A DNA stretch of 64,000 nucleotides, taken from Actinomycetes bacterium (GTDB lineage Bacteria > Actinomycetota > Actinomycetes > Mycobacteriales > Mycobacteriaceae). The notes under the pieces are model-generated. The model was not told where the DNA came from and searched no databases. It worked only from the letters and a program-made list of their open reading frames with translations. The DNA lies in assembly GCA_023461275.1 (NCBI GenBank), contig JAEYMI010000081.1, positions 1 through 64,000 of the forward strand, given 5' to 3'. Positions 20,297 to 29,827 of this stretch are shown here, one piece after another (position 1 is the stretch's first letter; the number at the start of each line of letters is the position of its first letter). The translations under genes were made by a program, and so were the position numbers.

Positions 20297-21849
20297 ACCG
20301 GATCACTCTCGGTGCGTCCACGATCACGCAGTGCTTCCAGGATCTCCGGGCCCTGCATGGTGATGTCGCCGGCACCGAGAGTCAGGACGAGATCGCCGGG
20401 GCGGGCAATCGAGGCGACGGCTCGTGCCACGGCCGACAGGTCCGGGACGAAGGTGGCGGGTGCGGTGACCTGTTCGGTGATCAGTGCGCCGCTCACGCCC
20501 GGGATCGGCTGCTCGCGGGCACCGTAGACATCGGCCACCACGACCTGGTCAGCGAGGTCGAGGGCCGACGCGAACTCTGCGGCGAATTCCCTTGTGCGCG
20601 AGTACAGATGAGGCTGGAATACGGCTATCACGCGCCGTCGGGCATCGGCGGGCCCGGCCACGCCGCGCGCCGCCGACAGCACCGCGCGCACCTCGGTGGG
20701 ATGGTGGGCGTAGTCGTCGAAGACCTCGACGTCATTCACCCGACCACGGAACTCGAACCGCCGGTGCACTCCACCGAACGCCTCGATCCCGTCGATCACG
20801 GGGTCGAGCGCTCCACCGGTGAGCACACACCCCACGGCCGCGCCGATTGCGTTGAGCGCCATATGCTCCCCCGGCACCGTCAGCAGCAGCGACCGTTGCG
20901 CGCCGTGCGGATCGATCGGCTCGGAGAACCGGACCCGCGCGACGCCACCGGAGCCCCGCGGCTCCCAGGACAGCAGCGTTGCGACGTGTTGCGCTCCGGG
21001 CGCGAGATGCCCGAATCTTCCTACGCCATAACCGAATACCGACACACCTCGATCGGCGAGGGCTGCTGCGCACCGTCCGGCGAGTGCCGCCGACCCCTCG
21101 TCGTCCAGGCAGACCACCAGCGCTCCGCCGGGCGCGATCCGTGCGACGAACTGATCAAAGACCTCGACGTAGGCATCGCGGGTGCCAAAGAAATCGAGAT
21201 GGTCGACGTCGATGTTGGTCACCACCACCACGTCCGGGTGGTACTCGAGCAGTGAGCCGTCACTCTCGTCGGCCTCGGCGACGAAAACCCCACCGGAGCC
21301 GTGGTGAGCGTTGGTGCCCGACTCGTTGAGCTCACCGCCGACCGCGAACGACGGATCCATTCCGCAATGCTGCAGCGCGACAACCGAGATCGACGTGGTC
21401 GACGTCTTGCCATGCGTGCCGGCGATCAGCAGCGTGCGATGTCCGGCCATCAGTTCGGCCAACACATGCGGTCGCAGCACGATCGGGATTCCGCGGGATC
21501 GGGCGGCCACCAACTCCGGATTGGTCTTCGGTATCGCGGCATGAGTGGTCACCACCACCGACGGACCACCGGGAAGCTGATCCAGGGCCGACGGATCGTG
21601 CCCCACCTGGATGCGCGCACCACGGGTACGCAGCGCGAGGATGCCGCGACTGTTCTTCGCGTCGGAACCGGAGACCTGACCACCGCGGGCCAACAGGATC
21701 CGGGCCAGCCCCGACATTCCGGCGCCGCCGATGCCGACCATGTGGACGCGCCTGAGGTGTTCGGGCAACTCCTCGTTCGACGCCACACTGTTCGACGCCA
21801 CACCGCTCGCCGACACACCGCCGTCCGGCGTACCGATGTCACCGGTCAT
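20293..21849 (-). CDS. murC: UDP-N-acetylmuramate--L-alanine ligase
   Basis: A 518-aa Mur ligase that adds L-Ala to UDP-MurNAc, the first cytoplasmic step of stem-peptide synthesis. The Rossmann N-terminus is HMVGIGGAGMSGLARILL, the ATP loop is IAGTHGKTSTTS, and the central TNIDVDHLDFFG and C-terminal FDDYAHHPTE are typical. ATG 21849 is chosen because AGGAGG stands 8 nt upstream; a GTG at 21858 is in frame. It follows murG and overlaps ftsQ by 4 bp within the cell-wall run. Confidence 0.96.
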   Translation of the reverse strand: MTGDIGTPDGGVSASGVASNSVASNEELPEHLRRVHMVGIGGAGMSGLARILLARGGQVSGSDAKNSRGILALRTRGARIQVGHDPSALDQLPGGPSVVVTTHAAIPKTNPELVAARSRGIPIVLRPHVLAELMAGHRTLLIAGTHGKTSTTSISVVALQHCGMDPSFAVGGELNESGTNAHHGSGGVFVAEADESDGSLLEYHPDVVVVTNIDVDHLDFFGTRDAYVEVFDQFVARIAPGGALVVCLDDEGSAALAGRCAAALADRGVSVFGYGVGRFGHLAPGAQHVATLLSWEPRGSGGVARVRFSEPIDPHGAQRSLLLTVPGEHMALNAIGAAVGCVLTGGALDPVIDGIEAFGGVHRRFEFRGRVNDVEVFDDYAHHPTEVRAVLSAARGVAGPADARRRVIAVFQPHLYSRTREFAAEFASALDLADQVVVADVYGAREQPIPGVSGALITEQVTAPATFVPDLSAVARAVASIARPGDLVLTLGAGDITMQGPEILEALRDRGRTESDPV

Positions 21850-21883
21850 CTTCTCCACCTCCTCATCGGCTCGGCCTCAATTG

Positions 21884-23155
21884 TCACCGTCGACGCCGGG
21901 ATCCCGGTGAACGAAACGCATCGATCACGTGACCGTGGTGCCCGCCGGCGCGAAACTCCGCGGCCAGATCGAGCGCCGCGCGTGCGACGGCGTTGGCGGC
22001 GTTGCCGTGGCCGGTCCCCTGCGCCGACGCCGACATGGCCGCGATTCGCTCGGGATCCCCGAGCAGGGCGGGTACCTCACGTGCCACCCAATCAGCGGAT
22101 ACGTCGTCGTCGACGACGATGATCCCGCCGCCGGCGTCGACGACCGGCAAGGCATTCAGTCGTTGCTCTCCGTTGCCGTGCGGCAGTGGTACGTAGATGG
22201 CCGGCAGGCCGGTGGCCGAGACCTCGGCGACCGTCATCGCGCCGGACCGGCACATCACCAGGTCCGCCGCGGCGTACGCGAGATCCATTCGTTTGAGGTA
22301 TCCGACGGCGCGGTATGGCGGCGCGCCGTCCGGCGACTTCGGGTCGACGGTGTTCTTGGGTCCGTGGGCGTGCAGGACACCGATTCCGGCTTTGCCGAGT
22401 GCTTCGGCGGCCCCCGAGACGGCGTCGTTGAGTCGCTTGGCGCCCTGCGACCCGCCGAAGACCAGCAGCGTCGGGGCGTCCTCGTCGAGGCCGAAGTAGT
22501 GGCGGGCCTGCGCGCGGGTGGCCGCCCGGTCGAGTTCGGCGATCACACCGCGCACCGGGATCCCCACGACGTCGGCGTCGGGCAACCCGGATCCGTCCAC
22601 CGCGGCCATCACCCGGTCGGCGAATCGGGCGCCGACCTTGTTCGCGATGCCGGCGCTGGCGTTGGCCTCGTGGATGACGATGGGGATCCGCCGCTTGCCA
22701 CGGAGGTGCATCTGCGCGGCGAGGTACGCCGGCAGTGCCACGTACCCACCGAAACCCACCACGACGTCGGCCTGCACCGACTCCAGGACCGACCGGGTCG
22801 CCCACACCGACTGCACCACCCGCCCCGGTGTCTTGATCAGGTCCAGGTTGACCTTCCTGGGCAGCGGTACCGGCGGAATCAACTCCAGCGGGAACCCGCG
22901 TTCGGGAACCAGCGTGGTTTCGAGTCCACGCGTGGTGCCCAGCGCCGTCACGCGCGCCGTCGGGTCCAGCCGGACCACGGCGTCGGCGACAGCCAACGCG
23001 GGTTCGATGTGTCCGGCCGTTCCCCCGCCGGCAACCACGACCGACAGCGGTCGGGCGGCACCGGCACGTCCCACTTCATCCTTCGCCGCGCTCACCGACG
23101 TCGACTCCCATTCGCCCAGATACTCTTCGCCACTCGCCCGCTTGGGGCGGATCAC
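21884..23155 (-). CDS. murG: MurG UDP-GlcNAc:lipid I N-acetylglucosaminyltransferase
   Basis: A GT28 enzyme of up to 423 aa that converts lipid I to lipid II at the inner membrane face. Signatures are VVVAGGGTAGHIEPALAVAD near the N-terminus, DVVVGFGGYVALPAY, VFGGSQGAKRLND and YVPLPHGNGEQRLNA (nucleotide-sugar site). Its GTG start overlaps the ftsW stop in GTGA, matching other junctions of the cluster. A second GTG at 23095 has GGGAG upstream and would remove a 20-residue tail without homology, so the start is uncertain. The first ~40 residues are not conserved. Confidence 0.94.
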   Translation of the reverse strand: MIRPKRASGEEYLGEWESTSVSAAKDEVGRAGAARPLSVVVAGGGTAGHIEPALAVADAVVRLDPTARVTALGTTRGLETTLVPERGFPLELIPPVPLPRKVNLDLIKTPGRVVQSVWATRSVLESVQADVVVGFGGYVALPAYLAAQMHLRGKRRIPIVIHEANASAGIANKVGARFADRVMAAVDGSGLPDADVVGIPVRGVIAELDRAATRAQARHYFGLDEDAPTLLVFGGSQGAKRLNDAVSGAAEALGKAGIGVLHAHGPKNTVDPKSPDGAPPYRAVGYLKRMDLAYAAADLVMCRSGAMTVAEVSATGLPAIYVPLPHGNGEQRLNALPVVDAGGGIIVVDDDVSADWVAREVPALLGDPERIAAMSASAQGTGHGNAANAVARAALDLAAEFRAGGHHGHVIDAFRSPGSRRRR

Positions 23156-24810
23156 TGACCAGCGGTCCGACCGGAGGCCGAGCGTCGTGCGGCATCACGG
23201 GTTTCGGTGCCGCGCGCACGCGGTGTGGATGCCGCCGACGGCCGGGCCGAGGCCGAATACCCAGTACGGTAGTCGACCCGAATCGGGGCGGTGCGTCGAG
23301 TCCTTCGGGGTGACGACGGTGCGGGTGTCTCCGGTGGCGTGCCACGCCTGGCAAACGGCGTGCGCAGCGCCGAGGCGAGGGTGCGGCCACCGGCGGGCGC
23401 GCCGGCCGGTGCGGGCCGAGTGGGTGCGGCGCCTCGAGCCTGCCGGCCGGTTCGCCGAGCGGCGGCCATTCCCGGGCCCGCGGAACGACCCCGCCCGTCG
23501 AGACGGTCGCGCAGTTGCTCGGCCTTGGTCGGCTGGTAGGGCGACGGGGCCGGCAGCCGGAACAGCCGGCTGGCCCGGCTCGGTGGTGCCGACCGCAGGG
23601 CGGCCACTGCTTCGGGCTCATGTCTGGCGGCGTTGGCCAGCAAGCCGAGCATCGCCAGAACGGTGAGCGTCGACGTACCGCCCGCGGAGAGCAGCGGCAG
23701 CTGGATGCCGGTCACCGGAAGCAGCCCGATGACGTAGCCGATGTTGATGAAGGCCTGCGCGGTGATCAGTACCGTGATCGTCGCGGTCATCAGACGCAGG
23801 AACGGATCGGCCGAACGGGCGGCGATGCGGAATCCCACGAAGGCCAGAAGGGCGAACAGGATCACCACCAGCACGCCGCCGATGAGACCGAGTTCCTCGC
23901 CGATGATCGCGAAGATGAAGTCGTTATGGGCGTTGGGCAGGTAGTTCCACTTGGCGCGGCTCTGGCCCAGGCCGACGCCGAACACCCCACCGTTGGCCAG
24001 CGCGAACGTCGCCTGGCGGGCCTGGTAGCCGGCGCCCTGCGGATCATCGATGTTGCCCAGGAAGCTCATCACGCGTTCGGAGCGGTAGCTCTCCACGAGC
24101 GCGAGTATCACCGCCAGTACCGCACCGGCGACGACGAACGAGATGAACACCCGCACCGGCAGACCGGCGAACCACAGCAATGCGCCGACGATGATCGCGA
24201 TGGTGATCGTCGTGGAGAGGTTCGGTTCCAGGATGATCAGCGCGCACACCACCATCGCGACCGGAAGCAGAGGGAACAGCAGCTCTTTGAGCGATGCGTT
24301 CTCACGGCGGCGCGAAGCCAGCAGGTGGGCACCCCACACACACAGCGCCACCTTGACCAGCTCCGAAGGCTGCACCGACAGTCCGTAGATGACGAACCAG
24401 CGTCGCGCGCCCTGACTCAGGGTGCCGATGCCGGGGAACAAGACCAGGAGCAACAGGATCGTGGTGATGATCATCATCGGCGCGGCCACCCGGCGCAGCA
24501 GTTGCACCGGGATGCGCAGCATCACGTAGAACACCACCAGGCCGAGCAGCGCGAAGATCACCTGGGTCGCGAACAGTCCGTAGGCCGAACCCTCTTTCGA
24601 GTAGCCCTCCACCGACGACGCGGACAGCACCATCACCAGGCCGAAGACGGTCAATAGCAAGGCAAACGCCAAAACCAGGTGATACGACGCCAGCGGGCGG
24701 CCGAGCAGATTGCGGACCGCTTCGGCGATCGCCGCCGGCCAGCTGTGGGTCGCCGTATCGGCACCGCCGGACTTCGCCTCACGCCGATCGGTCACGGTGC
24801 CGGAGGTCAT
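23152..24810 (-). CDS. ftsW: FtsW lipid II polymerase (SEDS family)
   Basis: A 552-aa SEDS glycosyltransferase that works with FtsI to make septal peptidoglycan. About ten membrane helices lie between residues 30 and 405. Conserved loops include RRWFVIYGLSVQPSE, NAHNDFIFAIIGEELG and PVTGIQLPLLSAGGTST. The remaining ~130 residues form a long Arg/Pro/Ala-rich cytoplasmic tail, in which mycobacterial FtsW carries interactions with FtsZ. The ATG at 24810 overlaps the murD stop (ATGA), which decides the start; the longer open frame upstream is murD antiphase sequence. Confidence 0.95.
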   Translation of the reverse strand: MTSGTVTDRREAKSGGADTATHSWPAAIAEAVRNLLGRPLASYHLVLAFALLLTVFGLVMVLSASSVEGYSKEGSAYGLFATQVIFALLGLVVFYVMLRIPVQLLRRVAAPMMIITTILLLLVLFPGIGTLSQGARRWFVIYGLSVQPSELVKVALCVWGAHLLASRRRENASLKELLFPLLPVAMVVCALIILEPNLSTTITIAIIVGALLWFAGLPVRVFISFVVAGAVLAVILALVESYRSERVMSFLGNIDDPQGAGYQARQATFALANGGVFGVGLGQSRAKWNYLPNAHNDFIFAIIGEELGLIGGVLVVILFALLAFVGFRIAARSADPFLRLMTATITVLITAQAFINIGYVIGLLPVTGIQLPLLSAGGTSTLTVLAMLGLLANAARHEPEAVAALRSAPPSRASRLFRLPAPSPYQPTKAEQLRDRLDGRGRSAGPGMAAARRTGRQARGAAPTRPAPAGAPAGGRTLASALRTPFARRGTPPETPAPSSPRRTRRTAPIRVDYRTGYSASARPSAASTPRARGTETRDAARRSASGRTAGQ

Positions 24811-26384
24811 CGGAGATCGTCCGCGTCGGTGCCCTCGGACGCGTATCCGGCGACGATGCGATCGGCCGCATCGGCGAAGGCCTCGCCCCGCTTGCCGTAG
24901 GAGGCGAACATGTCCAGCGATGCGGCGGCCGGAGCCAGCAGCACCGCGTCCACCCGGCTCGAGTCGCCGCTGCCCGGTCCCCCACTCACCGCCAGACGCC
25001 ACGCCTCGGCGACGGCACGGTCCATCACGGCGACCGAAGGCTCGGCTGATCTCGGAACCGGGGACATCGAGACACCCGGCGAGTGGCGGCCGGCACGGTG
25101 CTGAACAATCACCCCGCCATCGTCCCCTGTGAATACTGTGACTGCTGGGACTTCTGGGGCGTGTCGCGCGACTGCTTCGATCACCAGGTCCCGATCTCGC
25201 CCGATTGCCACGACACCGGCGAGTCGCGCCCGCGTGTCGCGGACCAGCCCATCGACCGACGCTCCCTTGAGCAGTCCGCCCGCGATCAGGACCACACGGT
25301 CATGCGCGGTGATCGCCGCCTGGGCGGCGTGCGGATTGGTGGCCTTCGAATCGTCGATGAAGTCGATACCGGCGAGGGTCGCCACCACCTCGCCACGGTG
25401 GGCTGCCGGCCGAAACGATGCCAACGCGGCGCTGATCGCCGGTACCGGGATACCGATCCCCAGCGCGAGCGCCGCCGCGGCCAGCGCATCGGAGACACCC
25501 GAGGGTCCGGGCGGATGGATGTCACCTGCCGACGCCAACGGCGTGGGTGCCTGCTGATCGGTGAATGCCCGGTCGACGAGCTCGCCGTCGATCACACCGA
25601 GCTCACCGGCCTCGGGTTCAGCCAGGGTGAACCCCACGCGCCGGGTGGTCGTCTCATTCACCGGAATCGACGCCGCGACCCGGTCGTCGAGTCCGACGAC
25701 ACCGATGCGACCACGCAGGGCTCCGGCCTTGGCGTGCGCGTAGGCGTCGAATGATCCATGCCAGTCGAGGTGATCGTCGGCCACATTGAGGACCACGCCG
25801 ACGTCGGGGGTCACCGACGGCGCCCAATGCAGTTGAAAGGATGACATCTCCACGCACAACACCTCGACGCGCGGAGTCTGTTGCAGGGCATCGAGCACCG
25901 GCAGCCCGATGTTTCCGCACGCGGCACCGACACGGCCGGCGGCGTCGACGATGTCGGCGATCATGCTCGTGGTCGTCGTCTTGCCGTTGGTTCCGGTGAT
26001 CACCAGCCAGGTGCGCGCCGGGCCGAGTGCACCCGAATGGTCGACGAACCAGGCCAGTTCCACCTCGCCCCACACCGGCACCTCGCTCTCGGCCGCGCCG
26101 ACCATGAGCGGGTGGGTGGGCGCGAAGCCCGGTGAGGCGATCACCAGATCGACGCCGTTGAGCCCCGGCCCTTTGACAATGACCTCCGACATCGGCACCG
26201 GCCGGGCGCCGACGGCACGTACCTGATCGGCGGCCGAAGTGTCGTCGGAGGTCTCAAAACGGTTGTCGGCGACCAAGACTCGCGCACCAACTGCGGCCAG
26301 GAAGGTCGCCGCGGACAATCCGGCGCGCCCGGCACCGGCGACCACCACTGTGCGGTCGGTCAGCCCGTCGACGGTGCGACTCAT
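24807..26384 (-). CDS. murD: UDP-N-acetylmuramoyl-L-alanine--D-glutamate ligase
   Basis: A 525-aa Mur ligase adding D-Glu to UDP-MurNAc-L-Ala. The N-terminal Rossmann phrase is VVVAGAGRAGLSAATFLAA, the ATP loop is ITGTNGKTTTTSM, and LNVADDHLDWHGSF and FIDDSKATNPHAA are diagnostic. The start ATG at 26384 overlaps the mraY stop by 4 bp (ATGA) and the stop overlaps ftsW likewise. An inserted loop near residues 430-465 (HRAGRHSPGVSM) is longer than in many homologues. Confidence 0.96.
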   Translation of the reverse strand: MSRTVDGLTDRTVVVAGAGRAGLSAATFLAAVGARVLVADNRFETSDDTSAADQVRAVGARPVPMSEVIVKGPGLNGVDLVIASPGFAPTHPLMVGAAESEVPVWGEVELAWFVDHSGALGPARTWLVITGTNGKTTTTSMIADIVDAAGRVGAACGNIGLPVLDALQQTPRVEVLCVEMSSFQLHWAPSVTPDVGVVLNVADDHLDWHGSFDAYAHAKAGALRGRIGVVGLDDRVAASIPVNETTTRRVGFTLAEPEAGELGVIDGELVDRAFTDQQAPTPLASAGDIHPPGPSGVSDALAAAALALGIGIPVPAISAALASFRPAAHRGEVVATLAGIDFIDDSKATNPHAAQAAITAHDRVVLIAGGLLKGASVDGLVRDTRARLAGVVAIGRDRDLVIEAVARHAPEVPAVTVFTGDDGGVIVQHRAGRHSPGVSMSPVPRSAEPSVAVMDRAVAEAWRLAVSGGPGSGDSSRVDAVLLAPAAASLDMFASYGKRGEAFADAADRIVAGYASEGTDADDLR

Positions 26385-27478
26385 CCGCTGCTGGCGGCGA
26401 GGAACTCGCTGTAGAACAGCGACAGACCGAGCGCGCACGCGATCGCGGTCAACAACCAGAAGCGGATGATGACCGTCGTCTCGGCCCAGCCACCCAGTTC
26501 GAAGTGGTGATGGAACGGCGCCATCCGGAACACGCGGCGACCGGTGGTGCGAAAGAAGGCGATCTGGATCACCACCGACATGATCTCGGCGACGAACAAC
26601 GCGCCGATGACCACCGCGAGCAGTTCGGTGCGACTGGTGATCGACAGCCCGGCAAGCATGCCGCCCAGCGCCAACGACCCGGTGTCGCCCATGAAGATCT
26701 TGGCCGGCGCGGCGTTCCACCACAGGAAGCCCAGGCATGCCCCACCCCCGGCGACCGCGATGATCGCCAGGTCCAGCGGGTCACGCACCGCGTAGCAGCC
26801 GGGCGTGATCTGGTCAGCGGCCTTCGGCCCGCCCGCACACGCGTTGCGGTACTGCCAGAAGGTCACCAGCACGTAGGAGCCCAAGACCATGGCCATCGAC
26901 CCGGCGGCCAATCCGTCGAGGCCGTCGGTGAAGTTGACCGCGTTGGACCATGCGGCGACGACCAGCCAGCAGAACACGACGAACGCCACCGAACCCATCG
27001 AGATGGCGTCGATGTCACGTACGTAGGACAGATGGGTGCTGCCCGGCGAGTAGCCGGAGTCATTGCGGAACTGCAGGACCAGAATGCCGAAGAGGATGGC
27101 CGCGGCGAACTGGCCGATGGACTTGGCGGTCTTGTTCAGGCCCAGGTTGCGATGCTTGCGGATCTTGATGATGTCGTCGAGAAAGCCGACGATCCCGAGC
27201 ACCGTGGCCAGCCCCAGGACCAGCAGGCCCGACGCCGTCGGTCCGGTCCCGCCGACGAACATGCCGGCCAGGTGGGAGCCCAGATAGCCCGCCCACATCG
27301 CGGCGAGGATGGCCACACCACCCATCGACGGGGTACCCCGTTTGGTCTGATGGCTCTTCGGCCCCTCGACACGGATCTCCTGGCCGAAGCCCTGCTTGGA
27401 GAAGATCCTGATGAGGATCGGGGTGAGCAGAATCGACACGGCCAACGCGATGGCACCGGCGATCACGATCTGGGTCAC
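26381..27478 (-). CDS. mraY: MraY phospho-MurNAc-pentapeptide transferase
   Basis: A 365-aa ten-helix membrane enzyme that transfers phospho-MurNAc-pentapeptide to undecaprenyl phosphate to form lipid I. Diagnostic motifs are KRGTPSMGG near the N-terminus, FLDDIIKIRK with the catalytic aspartate pair, NAVNFTDGLDGLAAG, FMGDTGSLALGG and FHHHFELGGW near the end. The GTG start has GAGG about 10 nt upstream. It lies 40 bp after the MurF remnant and overlaps murD by 4 bp. Its normal substrate needs MurF activity, which this cluster does not encode in full. Confidence 0.96.
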   Translation of the reverse strand: MTQIVIAGAIALAVSILLTPILIRIFSKQGFGQEIRVEGPKSHQTKRGTPSMGGVAILAAMWAGYLGSHLAGMFVGGTGPTASGLLVLGLATVLGIVGFLDDIIKIRKHRNLGLNKTAKSIGQFAAAILFGILVLQFRNDSGYSPGSTHLSYVRDIDAISMGSVAFVVFCWLVVAAWSNAVNFTDGLDGLAAGSMAMVLGSYVLVTFWQYRNACAGGPKAADQITPGCYAVRDPLDLAIIAVAGGGACLGFLWWNAAPAKIFMGDTGSLALGGMLAGLSITSRTELLAVVIGALFVAEIMSVVIQIAFFRTTGRRVFRMAPFHHHFELGGWAETTVIIRFWLLTAIACALGLSLFYSEFLAASSG

Positions 27479-27518
27479 CGGCGCCCGACCTCACGTCGGC
27501 AGCCGAGCACACTGGTCA

Positions 27519-28013
27519 TCAGTCGTCTGTCCCCTTCAACTCGTCGGTCAGGTCCGTCGGTGAACCCTCTCCCGGCACCGAACCGGCCAGGAGCACGACG
27601 TCGCCCGGGCCCGGTCGCCAGTCGGCGTCGGAACGCAGCAGCGTTCGCGCCTCGTCGAGGCTACCGACCAGCCTGACCTCGTCTCCCCACGAGCCCTCCA
27701 TCACCGCGCCCTGATGCAGCGCGCGGATCGCCCGATCGTGACCCACACACAGAGTCTTGTCGACCGCCAGGCGCACCGCGAGGCGACCGACCCGATCGTG
27801 GAGGACGACGCGTTCGTTCTCCGATGGCGGCCGGCCGTCGGCCTCGTCGGGTACGTCGAAGGTTCCCAGCACCGCCCAGGTGCGCGTTGCGCCAGCGCCC
27901 TGAGCTGCCCGACGGTCGGCGGCGAGGGCCACCAGCTCGCGCAACGCCGTCTGCACGTCGGCGATCGACGTCGGCGCTGCTGCGGCGAGCACATCGATAC
28001 CGGCGGCGTTCAC
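27519..28013 (-). CDS. murF: orphan MurF C-terminal domain (remnant or reduced MurF)
   Basis: The 164-aa product aligns by eye only with the C-terminal (glutamate-ligase) domain of MurF: TWAVLG, then HDRVGRLAVRLAVDK and GAVMEGSWGDE, and PGDVVLLAG near the end. The N-terminal UMP domain and the central ATPase with its GxxGKT loop, about 330 residues, are absent; murE ends immediately upstream. The start GTG overlaps the murE stop as GTGA. The usual NANP region reads AAAPTS and the usual lysine-containing KAS/KGS near the end is AGS. The frame is open and in cluster codon style, so it may still be translated, but it cannot be a working ligase alone. Confidence 0.8.
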   Translation of the reverse strand: MNAAGIDVLAAAAPTSIADVQTALRELVALAADRRAAQGAGATRTWAVLGTFDVPDEADGRPPSENERVVLHDRVGRLAVRLAVDKTLCVGHDRAIRALHQGAVMEGSWGDEVRLVGSLDEARTLLRSDADWRPGPGDVVLLAGSVPGEGSPTDLTDELKGTDD

Positions 28014-29656
28014 GAGTCTCCCGCGGTACTCGCGGCCAGCAGCGAATCGAGCACGTCGGCGGCGACGACACGGTCGTCGAACGGATGCTTCACGCCGTTG
28101 ATCTCCTGACCGGCCTCATGTCCCTTACCGGCGATCACCACGACGTCACCGGCCCTGGCCCATTCGAGCGCAGCGCGGATCGCCGCGGCGCGATCACCGA
28201 TCTCGCCGATCTCCTCGGCCGCTGCCGGTCGGTCGGCGGGCGCGACCGCACGGGCGCCGGTGAGGACCTCTGCGCGGATCGCGGCCGGGTCCTCGGTACG
28301 CGGGTTGTCGTCGGTGATGATCACCAGATCGGCGCCGCGGGCGGCCATCTCCCCCATCAGCGGACGTTTGCCGGTGTCCCGATTGCCGCCGGCCCCGACG
28401 ACGACCCCCACCCGGCCCGCGGTCTGCCGGCGCAGGGTAGCGATCACCGCCTGGACTGCTGCGGGCTTGTGTGCGTAATCGACGACCACCAGAAAGTCCT
28501 GGCCTCGATCGATGCGCTGCAGCCGGCCGGGCACCTCGACGTCGGCGACCGCGCCGAAGGCGATCGCCGGGCTCACCCCGGCTGTGGTGGCCACCGCCAC
28601 GGCAAGCAGCGCGTTGGCCACGTTATAGCGGCCCGGCAGCGAGACCGTCAGCTCATGGATGCTCGGCGCGTGTCCGGCATCGTTGGGTTCTGCACCGACG
28701 GTGACCTTCGCGTGTTGGGTGCCGTCGGCGGAGACCACCGACTCGCCGGCATGCCACTGCGCAGGCACCGAGCCGGTCGAGACGGTCACCGGCCGGCCAC
28801 CCGGTAGCGCCACGCCGGCCATCCGCCGTCCCCACTCGTCGTCGACGCAGATCACCGAGGCCAGCGCCCGGTTCGGTGACGACGGGGCGAACAACAGCGC
28901 TTTGGCGTCGAAGTAGGCCTGCATGGTGTGGTGGAAGTCGAGGTGGTCCTGCGAGAGGTTGGTGAACGCGCCGACCGCGAACCGGACCCCGTCGACCCGG
29001 CCGAGGGCCAGCGCGTGACTCGACACCTCCATCACCACGGTGTCGACGCCGCGTTCGAGCATCGCCGCCAGCAGCGCCTGCAAGGTGGGTGCTTCCGGCG
29101 TGGTCAGCGAACTAGGTTGTGCCACACCATCGATGCGTGTCTCGACGGTGCCGATCAAACCGACGGAATGTCCCGCCGCCAGCATCGCCGCCTCCACCAT
29201 GTACGAGGTTGTCGTCTTCCCGGAGGTGCCGGTGATGCCGATCATCTTCAACCGTCGTGACGGATTGCCGTACACCCGGGCACTCACGTTCCCGAGCACC
29301 GACCGCGGATTCGGATGGACCAGCACCACGCACGAGGCATCGGGCGGTAGCACCTTGCCCAGCTCGGCCCGACCGGCCGGGTCGGTGAGCACCGCACTCG
29401 CCCCCGCGGCCACCGCCGCGTCGGCGAACCTCGCACCGTGCGTTGACGATCCGGGCAGCGCGGCGAACAGGTCACCGGGTTGCACGTCCTGGGCGCGCAG
29501 CGTCACCCCGGTGACCGCGGTGTGCTCGGTCATCGACGTGCCGACCAGATCGATGCGGGCACCGGTTGCGGCCGACAGCACCGCCACCTCGGTTGGTGCG
29601 ACCGATGTCGGTCGCAGAGTCGCCGGCGCATCGCGTCGCTCACGTCCAGTGGGCAT
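28010..29656 (-). CDS. murE: UDP-MurNAc-tripeptide synthetase (meso-DAP adding)
   Basis: A 548-aa Mur ligase that adds the third stem-peptide residue. The ATP loop is ITGTSGKTTTSYM, with TNLSQDHLDFHHTM and the carbamylated-lysine region YFDAKALLF. The C-terminal DNPRTEDP matches the DNPR signature for meso-diaminopimelate, as expected for mycolata. All three domains are present and the length is normal. AGGAG is 13 nt before the ATG. Its stop overlaps the start of the MurF remnant by 4 bp. Confidence 0.95.
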   Translation of the reverse strand: MPTGRERRDAPATLRPTSVAPTEVAVLSAATGARIDLVGTSMTEHTAVTGVTLRAQDVQPGDLFAALPGSSTHGARFADAAVAAGASAVLTDPAGRAELGKVLPPDASCVVLVHPNPRSVLGNVSARVYGNPSRRLKMIGITGTSGKTTTSYMVEAAMLAAGHSVGLIGTVETRIDGVAQPSSLTTPEAPTLQALLAAMLERGVDTVVMEVSSHALALGRVDGVRFAVGAFTNLSQDHLDFHHTMQAYFDAKALLFAPSSPNRALASVICVDDEWGRRMAGVALPGGRPVTVSTGSVPAQWHAGESVVSADGTQHAKVTVGAEPNDAGHAPSIHELTVSLPGRYNVANALLAVAVATTAGVSPAIAFGAVADVEVPGRLQRIDRGQDFLVVVDYAHKPAAVQAVIATLRRQTAGRVGVVVGAGGNRDTGKRPLMGEMAARGADLVIITDDNPRTEDPAAIRAEVLTGARAVAPADRPAAAEEIGEIGDRAAAIRAALEWARAGDVVVIAGKGHEAGQEINGVKHPFDDRVVAADVLDSLLAASTAGDS

Positions 29657-29827
29657 CCGTGGTCACCGTCTCCTAACTTCTTCGCGTCCACCGTGGTCGG
29701 CACTCAGCCAGACCAACTGGGATGCTCAGTGGCACCGTGCTCGGCACTGATCTCCCGACGGGCCACCGTGGAATCGACATCACGATACCGTCAGCCCTAC
29801 ATCGGGCCCGGCACCGCCGCGCGATTG

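Noticed and set aside
23515..24657. 380-aa plus-strand frame rich in Gln/Asp/His
   Set aside because: It is antisense to ftsW membrane helices and has no homology that I recognise.
24811..25002. Longer ftsW start at 25002
   Set aside because: The added residues are Arg/Gly-rich out-of-phase murD sequence; the ATGA overlap at 24810 is the normal junction.
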